The translations under genes and the position numbers were made by a program. The notes under the pieces are model-generated. The model was not told the origin of the DNA and searched no databases. It was given only the letters and a program-made list of their open reading frames with translations. A stretch of DNA of 64,000 nt from Boesenbergia rotunda (taxonomy: Eukaryota > Streptophyta > Magnoliopsida > Zingiberales > Zingiberaceae), in assembly GCA_024364735.1 (NCBI GenBank), contig JAGFNQ010000847.1:333185-397184 (forward strand). Direction: 5' to 3'. The first letter of the stretch is position 1; each line of letters begins with the position of its first letter. Below are positions 52,406 to 62,204 of the stretch, in pieces.

Positions 52406-54028
52406 CTAGTCAACTATTGTAGGTTCAATTTCAGAGATCAAGACAACCTCATTAGCCTCATTCCTAAAGAATGATCTAGTTCTAACCCCATGATGGATAT
52501 CTCCAACAATTTGGTCTTGGGGATGACTAGAGGCTAACCTAGTTTGCCTTGGTGTTTGAGGTGCTTCCTGGATGGCTTCACTAGACACAGGCTCAGACTC
52601 AGGGTCAGGCTGAGCTCCATGTCGTCTAGGCTCACCATCATCAGATTCATCCGCAACATTCCCAACACTTGGACTTTCATCCAATCCTAATCTCCTAAGT
52701 TCGAATTGAACTCCCTCTACATCTTCTGAATGATCAATCACTCTTGAGATCTTCTTAAATATAACGTTAGAAGATTCTTCAACTAACCTAGATTTCTTGT
52801 TGTAGACTTGGTAAGCTTTGCTGACAAGGGAATACCCGACCAGTATCCCTTCATCTGCTTTTGCTGTGAACTTTCCAAGATGATCCTTGGTGTTTAGAAC
52901 GAACACCTTACACCCAAACACCCGGAGATGTTTAACTGTAAGTGGTCTTCCAAACCAAAGTTCATGTGGAGTCTTCCCTACAAACCTATGGATGAGGTTT
53001 CGGTTTTGCACATAGCAGGCTGTGTTTACAGCTTCAGCCCATAAGTAGCTCGGTAAAGAGTACTCATTAAGCATGCTTCGTGCAACTTCTTGTAAGACTC
53101 GGTTCTTCCTCTCTACAACACTATTTTGCTGTGGTGTTCTAGGAGTAGAGAACTCATGTCTATATCCTTTTTCTTGACAAAACTCCAAAAACCTATTATT
53201 TTGAAATTCTCCTCCAAGATCACTCCTAATGGTTTTGATTGTTGAAGATTTTTCATTTTCAATTATTTTACAAAAAGAAATAAAAATATCTAAGGTTTGA
53301 TCCTTATGTTTTAGAAAATACGTCCAAGTATATCTAGTATAGTCATCAATGATCACAAAACAATATCTACTACCATTCAATGAAACTATAGTACTACAAT
53401 CAAATAAATCCATATCCAGTAAATCTAAAGCGGTAGAGGTACTTACAACGCTTTTACCTTTATGAGACGCTTTTGTTTGCTTACCCATTTGACATGCATC
53501 ACATAACTTCTCCTTTTCGTATTTGATGCTTGGTAAGCCTCGTACAAGTCCCTTGTTGACCAATTTCCGGATGTTCTTCATGTTCACGTGAGCCAACCTC
53601 TGGTGCCAAAGCCAAGACTCTTCTTCTTTTGACATGAAACACTTAATAGAGGCATTAGTAGCAATTTTAAATGAAACTTGATAAATATTGTCTACTCTTG
53701 TGCCTACTAGTACCATGTCATGTGTGTCATTATGTCTAACTAGACATTGACTTGGGTGAAATTCAATTGTGTATCTTGCATCACACAATTGACTGACACT
53801 TAAGAGATTGAAAGTCATCCCCTTGACTAGAAGGACATTCTTGATCCTAAGACATTCAGATATTTGAATATCTCCTATTCCTACAACCTTAAGACTACCA
53901 TTGTTATCAAATGATACATTACCTCTACTTTTGCTTTGTAGAGTAGTGAATAATGATTTATCCCCGGTCATGTGTTTAGAGCACCCAATATCAACAAACC
54001 AAGTTGATAGATGCTCCCCCTCAATCAA
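52406..54028 (-). pseudogene. Copia B protease and integrase
   Basis: 540 aa open. The protease motif reads VDIGCSKHMTGD: the active site is D-I-G in place of the usual D-S-G or D-T-G. Pre-integrase HHCC: WHQRLAHVNMKNI and CDACQMGKQ. Integrase: DLFD and IIDDYTRYTW, SDLGGEFQN, then VVERKNR supply the three acidic residues. The C-terminal GYSLVSKAYQVYNKK is typical of copia. The frame ends early in RT. It begins directly after copia C's LTR, so upstream gag is displaced. Residues 440-500 are acidic linker. Confidence 0.85.
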
Positions 54029-54479
54029 TGCCTACACAACACGGAAAATAGATGATTTAGGTGTTGGATCGAGAGAAACGATAGAGGGGGGGTGAATATC
54101 GTTAAACGCTTTTCGGATAAAAACAAGAGCAAGTATGCAGCGGAATAAAAACAATCGCGAACACAGGTAGTTTTACTTGGTTCGGAGACTAGGTCGACTC
54201 CTACTCTAAGGCCCACGGTCGTTGATCGTTTTCTGCGGGCAATTCTATAAGTGCGCAAAAACAGTTTACAAGAGTTGTACAATTGTAGTATAGTAACTGA
54301 AAGAAAATAGCTCTTCGTTACCGACGTCCGGTGTAGTTTATACTTCAGTACAGATGGACGTCGTAGGCGCTTGAGTCGTGAGTGGAAGGTTCCCGGAGCA
54401 GACCGCTTTGAGTCGAAGAGCAAGTTGGTGTTGGAAGAAGTGTTGTTTGAAGCCTTGGGGTCGAGGGCCCTTTTATAGC

Positions 54480-54830
54480 CCCTGGGGGCGCCCGGAACGT
54501 CGGGGGCGCCCCCCCCCCACGTGTCAGCCGATCCGCTTCCGTCTCGATAAGCTCTGATCCCTTAAAACTCGGGATCAGGCTTTGACGGGGGCGCCCGCAA
54601 CACTGGGGGCGCCCGGGTTGACCGGGTCTCCTCTTATCCGTTGGCTTCGCTGGGTTCTGCTTCGTTAGCTTCAATTGGGGGCGCCCGGGAGCATGGGGGG
54701 CGCCCGGGAGCACGGGGGCGCCCCGCCCATGAGCTGTCGAAGCCTGCCTTTGCTTCATGTGTTTTGTGTTCACCTTGGGGGCGCCCAGGACACTCCGGGC
54801 GCCCTGGTCAGCTGCTGCCTCACTCCTTTG
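54480..54830. repeat. GGGCGCCC word array in copia C LTR
   Basis: Many copies of GGGGGCGCCCGG or close variants, often with GGAGCA/GGAACA between. GGGCGCCC is a perfect palindrome. GC-rich and CpG-rich, unlike the rest of the element. Several open frames on both strands across it are artefacts of the repeat. Confidence 0.88.
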
Positions 54831-55069
54831 AGGCTCTCTGAGTTGCAGACACTCGTTCCTTCGGTCCTGCATCCAGGGTTAGTCCAAAACACCATAAGAA
54901 ATAAGATGTCAATTTATACAGCTTTAGCTGTCTTGGTTCTGACTTTGGGCCTCCCAAATGGAGCCCTAGGTCGAACCGAAGCCTACTGTTCCCTCGACGG
55001 GGAACGCGTCCTCATCTACTCCTCTCGGGAGAATTTACCTGATGCCAACCGGTTCCTCCGGTTGGACTT

Positions 55070-55350
55070 TTGCCTAGCGGTCCTTCGCCAGGTCTTAGAT
55101 ACCAAGCTGTTCTTCGCCCGGTGCCTAGCAGTCCTTCGCTAGGTCTTCAGTCCCAAGCTGTCCTTCGCCTGATGCCTAGTAGTCCTTCGCTAGGGCTTCA
55201 GTACCCTGGCATTCCTTCGCCAGTGCCTAGCAGTCCTTCGCTAGGACTTTAGTCCCCTGGCATTCCTTCGCCAGTGCCTAGCAGTCCTTTGCTAGGACTT
55301 TTTACCCTGGCATTCCTTCGCTAGTGCCTAGCAGTCCTTCGCTAGGACTT
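55070..55350 (+). repeat. 51-bp tandem repeat in copia C LTR
   Basis: About five copies of a unit with GCCTAGCAGTCCTTCGCTAGG and CCTGGCATTCCTTCGCCAGT; both halves contain small inverted repeats (CCTAGC...GCTAGG, CTGGC...GCCAG). Confidence 0.9.
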
Positions 55351-55457
55351 TTCCTGCACACTTGAGTAACATGTTAGATAACAATTGAGACTTAACTTTT
55401 GAACCCTTTTGCTATTATCAAAACTCAGGTTCGACTTGGGTGCTTTCTGCACCAACA

Positions 55458-55475
55458 ATCTCCCCATTTTTGTTC
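55458..55475 (-). other. Copia C polypurine tract
   Basis: On the minus strand CAAAAATGGGGAGAT directly before the 3' LTR (TGTTGGTGC). Confidence 0.82.
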
Positions 55476-55699
55476 AAAAAGTTAAGTTAATCAGAGTAAG
55501 TAAAAATTAAATTTTGTTCCCTCCCCCTGGAAGGAATCTCCCCCTAGATTTTTCAAAACTTCGTGGGGTTTTTGAAAATAAATTCTAAGTTTAAGGATGG
55601 ATTTTTACTTAGAATAATTTTCAACAGAAATTAATTTTGGTTATCTATTTTGGAGAACTTGTAGAATTTTTAAGTTTAAATACTTAGAAAACTTAAGAG

Positions 55700-56090
55700 G
55701 GATTCTGAAAGCTTAAGTTTGAGTACTAAGGAAAATTTTGACGCCCTAAGTTTAAAGTACTCAAAAAAAGTTTTGAAAACTTTTAAGTTTTAAAGTACTT
55801 AGTGAAATTTGAAAAACTTTAGTGCTTAGGTAAACTTAAGTACTTAGGGAAATTTTGAAAAACTTAAGTACTTAGTGAAATTTAAAAAACTTAAGTGCGT
55901 AGGTAAACTTAAGTACTTAGGGATGTTTTGAAAAACTTAAGTACTTAGAAAAGTTTTGAAAAACTTAAGTACTTAGAGAAGTTTTTAAAAGAACTTAAGT
56001 ACTTAGAACAGTTTTGAAAGATTGAAGTACTTAAAAAAGTTTGAAAAACTTAAGTACTTAGAAAGAACTTAGTACTTTTGAAAATTTTAA
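55700..56090. repeat. Minisatellite-like CTTAAGTACTTAG repeats
   Basis: More than ten imperfect copies of a ~28-30-bp unit containing AACTTAAGTACTTAG and TTTTGAAAA. AAGTACTT is a palindrome. It lies between RNase H and the polypurine tract of copia C, where copia B has its extra gene. 55476-55699 and 56091-56819 hold nothing recognised. Confidence 0.85.
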
Positions 56091-56819
56091 TTAAGTACTT
56101 TTTGAATAAAAGATAGAGTTTGAAATTTTGAGAGTTGAAGAAATTCTTTAAAAAAATTTAAACTCTCTCCTTTCCTATCTCTCCCCCTTTGCCATATATC
56201 AAACACAAATAAATATAGCAGAAACAGAATAATTAAATTGCATAAAGGAAAATAATTTGCATGATTTTGCTGTACTGAACCAATTTATGATGAGAATTAA
56301 ACCAAATCAGTTTCATTTTCCTCTTTTAGGGACCTGTCTAACCCAATTAGCTACTTACTAACTGTTATAAATAGTAGTTTTCGCTAGGGTTAGTCAAGTT
56401 AAGTGTTCTGTTCAAGTTAGATTTTCTAAACTTGACACTTAACTTGATTACTGTGTAAGTTGTATTTAGTGCCCCAATTACTGCAGATGCACTTACTTAA
56501 AGCATCTTGAATTAAGGTAAAGACCTAAGCATCTCAACCCTTTCTAAGTTATCAATCAAAAGTACCCTAAGGTGCTTGTGAGATGCTGGCTTCTAAATCT
56601 ATAGGTGCATGCAGTTCTAGGGTTAGGGCCTAGGCTAAGTCCATTTTCGAAAAAGCCCTAGTTTTGAAAGGGGGTAGTTTTGAAATAAAACTAAGTCAAA
56701 AAATTTGCAAGACAACAAAAAAACTGATTTTGAAATTAAGTAAAACAGTTTTTCAAATTCTTTTAGAAACTGATTTTTAAATCAAGTAAAGTAGTAAGAA
56801 AATCAAAAGTAGAGCTAAC

Positions 56820-58562
56820 CTATTCTACTGAGCACAATCCTAACTGCCTTCTTAGTGAGCTGAACTCAGACTCAGGTAGGGGTTTGGTGAATATGTCGGC
56901 TAAGTTAGATTTAGAATCTACATGCTTAAGGACTATCTCACCCCTAGCTACATGGTCTCTTACAAAGTGATGTTTAACTTCTATGTGTTTAGTTCTGGAA
57001 TGTTGGATTGGATTTTTAGTTAGATTAATTGAGCTTATGTTGTCAATGAAAACCTGAGTTTGGGTGTAGTTGAGCTGGAAGCCCTTAAGAGTGTGCATCA
57101 TCCATAAAAGTTGTGCTACACACTCTCCTAAGGCTACATACTCAGCTTCAGTTGTGGATAAAACTACACAGTGTTGTTTTCTGCTGCACCAACTTACTAG
57201 ACTATTTCCTAACAGTTGGCAGCTTCCACTTGTGCTCTTTCTATCTAATTTACAACCAGCGTAGTCAGAATCCGAGTATCCTGACAAATCAAAAGTTGAA
57301 GTCCTAAGATACCAAATCCCTACATTTAGGGTGCCCTTAACATATCTTAGTATTCTTTTTAGGGCTGCTAAGTGCGTTTCCTTAGCACATGTTTGGTATC
57401 TAACACACATTCCTACAGAAAAAATGATATCAGGTCTGCTGGCTGTAAGGTACAGTAGACTTCCTATCATGCTTCTATAGAGTTTAAGGTCTACTGGTTT
57501 TCCATCAGGGTCACTATCTATTTTTACATTTGTGGCCATGGGAGTACTTATGCTTTTAGAGTTATCCATTTTAAATTTCTTTATTAATTCTTTAGCATAT
57601 TTGGATTGATGGACATAGTTTCCATCTCTAGTTTGTTTGATTTGTAAACCTAGAAAGAAATTAAGCTCACCAACTAAACTCATTTCAAACTCATTTTTCA
57701 TTATTTTCACGAATTCTTTTAGAAAGTTTGAGTTGGTGGACCCAAAGATTATGTCATCTACATAGATTTGGGCAATAAATAGATCTTTTCCTAAGGTTTT
57801 AATAAACAGAGTTGAGTCAATTTGACCTTGTTTAAATTCTTTAGAAATTAAGTAAGTTGATAGGCGTTTATACCAGACCCTAGGTGCTTGTTTTAGTCCA
57901 TATAGTGCTTTAGTAAGTTTGTAAACGTGGTCAGGTCTTTCTAAGTCCTCAAATCCGGGGGGTTGTCCTACATAGACTTCTTCCTTAATAAATCCATTTA
58001 GAAAGGCTGACTTTACATCCATTTGGTATAGTTTGAATCCTTTATGGGATGCAAAGGCTAATAACATCCTAATGGACTCAAGTCTAGCTACTGGGGCATA
58101 GGTTTCGTCATAATCTAACCCTTCTACTTGGGTGAATCCTTTCGCTACTAAGCGGGCTTTATTTCTGACTATTTCTCCTTGATCATTTAACTTATTCCTA
58201 AAAACCCACTTAGTGTCAATGACGGATTTGCCCTTAGATTTAGGCACTAATTCCCAGACTTGGTTTCTTTCGAATTGGGCTAGCTCTTCTTGCATAGCTA
58301 TGATCCAATCAGGATCAGGTAAGGCTTCCTCTATAGTCTTGGGTTCAATTTTTGAGATCATGGCTATCTGACTAAGATTTCTATAGGAAGACCTAGTTCT
58401 GACTCCTAGAGTTGGATCACCCATAATTTGATCGGTTGGATGATTGAGTCTGGGTTTCTTGGTTTTTCTAGAACTTGGTTCGGCCTCAGGTCCGGCTGGT
58501 CGGTTTGGTTCACTATTTGATTCAACTCTTTGAGCTGGTTCAATTATTGGGTCAACAGTTGG
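56820..58562 (-). pseudogene. Copia C reverse transcriptase and RNase H
   Basis: Open from just below the stop at 58563 to 56820. Integrase-RT linker to ~58430 (GDPTLGVRTRSSYRN at 58424). RT: IDTKWVFRNKLN, YQMDVKSAFLNGFIKEEVYV, LYGLKQAPRVWYKRL, YVDDIIFGS (~57750). RNase H: YSDSDYAGCKLDRKSTSGS, LSTTEAEYVALG, DNISSINLTKNP, and a C-terminus ADIFTKPLP. No stop or shift inside. All motifs look intact; the block is only separated from integrase by the stop upstream. Confidence 0.88.
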
Positions 58563-59639
58563 TTAATTTGACTCAGTGGTTGGTTCAATAGTTAGTTCGT
58601 TTAAGGGTTCAATTAAAGGCTCAACAGTTTGTTCATTAATTTCTTGATCAGAATTTGATGACGTTAGGTCTGGATTATCAGATGTTGAGTTGATTTCTTC
58701 ATCAAATATTAAGTTTGTTGTTTCTTCAATTTTCTTAGTTTGTTTGTTGTAAACCTTATAGGCTCTACTTGTGGTTGAATATCCTAGGAAGATGCCTGGG
58801 GTTGACTTAGACTGGAATTTTCCTAAGTAGTCTTTGGTGTTCAGGATATGAACTTTACATCCAAAGACCTTTAGGTAGTGTAGATTTGGAAGTCTAAGGT
58901 AATATAGTTCATAAGGTGTTTTGTTGTGTCGCTTGTTAATCAAGACCCTATTTTGGATGTAGCAAGCTGTATTAATTGCTTCTGCCCAATATTGGTTGGC
59001 TAAGTTAAATTCATTGAGCATAGCCCTAGCGGCTTCTTGTAAAGTTCTATTTTTTCTTTCGACTATCCCATTTTGTTGGGGGGTTCTAGGACATGAAAAT
59101 TCATGTAAATACCCATTTACCTTACAGAATTCCTCGAACCGTTGATTTTCAAATTCTCCCCCGTGGTCACTCCTAAGTCTTTTGATTTTAGCATCGTTTT
59201 GATTTTCAATTAACTTACAGAATTCATTAAAAAGGTTTAGGGTTTCATCTTTGGTCTTTAGAAACCTAACCCAGGTAAACCATGAGTAATCATCAACTAT
59301 TACTAAGCAGTACCGGTTTCCGCTTAGTGACTTGGCTCCATGTGAATCAAATAGGTCAAGGTGCAGGAGCTCAAGTGTGGTTTGAGTTAGATCAGATTGA
59401 ATTAGTTTGTGATTAGATCTGGTTTGTTTACCTTGATTACATGATTCACATATTAGGTTTTCATGATTTTTAATTATAGGAATACCTTTAATTAAGCCAA
59501 GTTGGGTGATTTTTGAAATAATTCTTAGGTTAGTGTGACCTAGTCTCCTATGCCAGAGATTTGATTGTTCTAATTGAGTTAACATACATTTAGGTACTAG
59601 GGGAAGGTTTATAGTGTATACATTATTTTTCCTAGTGTC
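58563..59639 (-). pseudogene. Copia C integrase (5' end cut off by Athila)
   Basis: Open from the Athila border (59639) to a TAA at 58563-58565. Pre-integrase: LWHRRLGHTNLRII and CESCNQGKQ. Integrase: LLHLDLFD, RSDHGGEFENQRF and GIVERKNR give the D,D,E residues; the C-terminal STTSRAYKVYNKQTKK is usual. Reading continues in the same frame after the TAA into the RT, so this single stop is the only visible lesion of pol. Confidence 0.87.
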
Positions 59640-62036
59640 TGATAAGTACCATTTTATTGATTATTTGAGTTGCTAAAATCCATGTTTGACCAATGTTTTT
59701 ATTCCTTAATTGTGAAATTGCCCTAGGTTTTAGAACTTCCTCTTATTTTGGACTTAATTGCAAATTTACACATATTTGGATTATTTGACCACTAAATTCT
59801 TGATCTATTTTTGTATGCATGAAAGGTTCATGGACCTAGGGCATATTGGGTTAAACTTGAGTCGGAAGTGACCCGGATCGAGTTATCAAGATTAGGATTA
59901 AATCTGGGTCGTCCGATTCAAAAGCGGCTAGATCTAAGCCATCCGGGACCATCTGAAGCAATCCGAGCTAGGGTTAGGGTTGATCAAGCACTCTGATCAA
60001 GATCTGAAGGTTTCATCCCAAATCAGAGCTCATTCAACCGTTGGATCAAGCTCGAAGGGCTCTAGATCGTCCATTCAAAGATTAGGGTGATCTGGACCAT
60101 CCGTTGCACATCTGGAGGATCCGAGCTACCACGAGGCAGATCCTGACCTCTGATCATCATCATCAAAGTTTGGCTCAAATCAGAGCAAGATCAGCCGTTG
60201 GATTTCCTCAAATCAATCTGAGCCGTCCAATGTTAATTACTTAAGGAAAAATTCTGCGCAGCTTCCTTCTCATCGCGTCTCCGCCGTTCTTCGTGTTCTT
60301 CGCAAGTTTTTCATTTTCTTCGCAAGTTTTCATCTAAGGAGGCGTGACCACCTCAATTCCAACCGCAGTTCATCATCTGAATCTTTGGAAGACGGCTTCG
60401 ATCAAGAATTCATCTCAAATTTCATCCGGACAGAGGTGTTTGAGGGTTTCGGCATTCTCTGTGGTCCGAGAGCTTAAATCTCAGCTACATTCCATTTCTA
60501 AAGATTTGAGCCACTTGTAGGGGTTCTCAGGTGAGCTCAGGTCGTCTCCAAATCATCATCGCAGCTCAACAAACTGAGATTGAAGAGTTCGGATCGGAAT
60601 TCTCCCAGCTGAAGCAGTTTGAGCAAAATTGATTGATTGAGGTTGATTTGCACTGATTTGCTGAGCTTAGGGGTTCGAGGCCAGCCCTTGCTTGACGACC
60701 AAGGAGATTTTGAGCTCGGGAAGGGATCGAGGAGTAGTTTAATTAGTTTATAATTCAGTTTTTGTTGTAGTTTAATTTCTGCCGCAACGTTCTGTTCCTG
60801 CAAATTTCTGTATCAGCTGTTGAATTTGTTTCTGAATTGTGTAACTTTAATTAGGTTTTAAATCTTCACGTTAAGTAGTTTAGGAGCTTGCTTAGTGATC
60901 AATCGAACTTAATTTAAGTTCATTTCTCTGTTAATTGCTTGAGTTTCAAATTCCAGCTTGCGTGCCATTCAATTTCTGCATTGTTCTTCAGTTTCTAAAT
61001 TTGTTTCAGATTGCTTGTTTTTTGAATTGTTTTTGAGTTTTTTTGAGTTGTTAATTTCTGCTCTCGCATTAGATAGATAGTTTGCTTAGATAACATAGCA
61101 CTTAATTGTAGTTCCTTGCAATCCAATTGTTGCGTGCCAACTACATAGCTGTGTGCCATTTTATTTCTGAAAAACTCAATCAGTTTTCTGCAATTTCCAG
61201 CTGCAAATTTTCTGAATTCTTGCTAAGTAAACATTAGATTTTTCAGCTTAGTTTTTCTAGCATTTCCATCAGTGCATCAACCTTAGTTGTTTGTGTTTTG
61301 CGCCCAAGCCATCTGCTGAATTTCTGAACATCAAGTCTGAATTTCTGCTCATTCAAGTTTTGAATTTTTTTGTTTTCTTGAATTGTTGATTTCAGCTCTT
61401 AAATTCCTTCATTTAGACTTGCATAAGTCATCCCCAATAGCTTTATTTCGAAATTGAATCAATAAGCTTAAAAATCTGAGTTGAAGGTTTACCATTTTCG
61501 AAATTGGTGTTAGTTTTTGGCACAAAGGGTTTTCCTTGCGTGCCAACTGATTTGGGACCTGTTTTCACACGAATTTAACATGTCTTTTGGTGTGGTTTTG
61601 AGTTTGAATTCAATTGGTATTGCATTCAGCATTTTTGAGTTTCTTTGCATTGGTTTGCTTCCCAAAATCCTAGCTAATATCCATTGTGTTCCCTTTTTAA
61701 TTGCGGTTTAGCTACCTTAGTTGAGTAAGTCTTCCCTTGGTTGAATTCTTTAGTTGCCATTACTTGTTTAGTGCATTTAGTTGAAATTCTTCTCTTTTCC
61801 TTGCACTTTCATTTCATGCTTGTAACCCAAACCCAAATCAGATTCGAAACCCAAAATTCACAAACGACACATAAATACAAGCTCGAATCACACAACATCA
61901 ACTAGTCCCGAGGAAAAATAAGACCGATGGCCCCTTTACTACGTTTTCATATTTTGATTGCAAAAAGGGTTTTCAGCATTTTATTCATATTTAAATTTGA
62001 GACCCACATTCGTGACAGTCTATTTTGGGTCCGTCA
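59640..62036 (+). repeat. Athila 5' LTR (2,397 bp)
   Basis: Begins TGATAAGTACC after the copia C sequence GTGTC (putative 5-bp target) and ends GGGTCCGTCA. Long LTRs are usual in Athila. It contains T-rich, TTTCTG/AATTTCTG-rich stretches (60800-61400), and short open frames without coding signal. Confidence 0.8.
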
Positions 62037-62042
62037 AATTTT

Positions 62043-62060
62043 TGGCACCGTTGTCGGGGA
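62043..62060 (+). other. Athila primer-binding site
   Basis: TGGCACCGTTGTCGGGGA, six bases after the LTR end. It is close to the TGGCGCCGTTGCCGGGGA form typical of Athila elements (tRNA-Asp type). Confidence 0.85.
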
Positions 62061-62204
62061 AGCAACTAGTTGATTTGTTTGATTTTTGCTTGTGCACTTA
62101 TTTCATATCTTTCTTGATTTATTTTTGTGCTTATTGCTATATCTGTTGATTTGATTTTATTTGTTTTATCTCTTATCTACTTTTACTGCGATTTGTTTTG
62201 TTTT

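Larger units (their letters stand above)
45860..54061 (-). mobile_element. Copia B (SIRE/Maximus-like): 3' LTR, env-position gene, pol; 5' part displaced
   Basis: Minus-strand order: protease-integrase (54028-52406), RT and RNase H (52405-50901), a 1-kb region, an extra spliced gene (49881-48313), polypurine tract (47875-47893), 3' LTR (47874-45860). Gag and the 5' LTR are not in the window: copia C begins at 54062, just upstream of the protease, and has presumably been inserted there. The extra gene after RNase H points to the SIRE/Maximus group. Pol has several stops, so the copy is dead for pol. Confidence 0.82.
54062..55457 (-). repeat. Copia C 3' LTR (1,396 bp)
   Basis: Ends TGTTGG...CCAACA. 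Minus-strand order: ~100 bp, 51-bp tandem repeats (55070-55350), GGGCGCCC word array (54480-54830), then the part ending CACCCCCCCTCTATCG...CCAACA. The layout parallels copia B's LTR. Confidence 0.85.
54062..59639 (-). mobile_element. Copia C, inserted in copia B and cut by Athila
   Basis: Minus strand: end of the protease/pre-integrase border, integrase, RT, RNase H (59639-56820), 1.36-kb non-coding region, polypurine tract (55458), 3' LTR (55457-54062). Upstream (gag, 5' LTR) is displaced by the Athila element starting at 59640. Only one stop interrupts pol. It is related to copia B but lacks an extra gene after RNase H. Confidence 0.85.

Noticed and set aside
54641..55252. Open frames on both strands over the GGGCGCCC array and the 51-bp repeat
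   Set aside because: The repeats keep frames open by chance; the translations are simple repeats and the region is a copia LTR.
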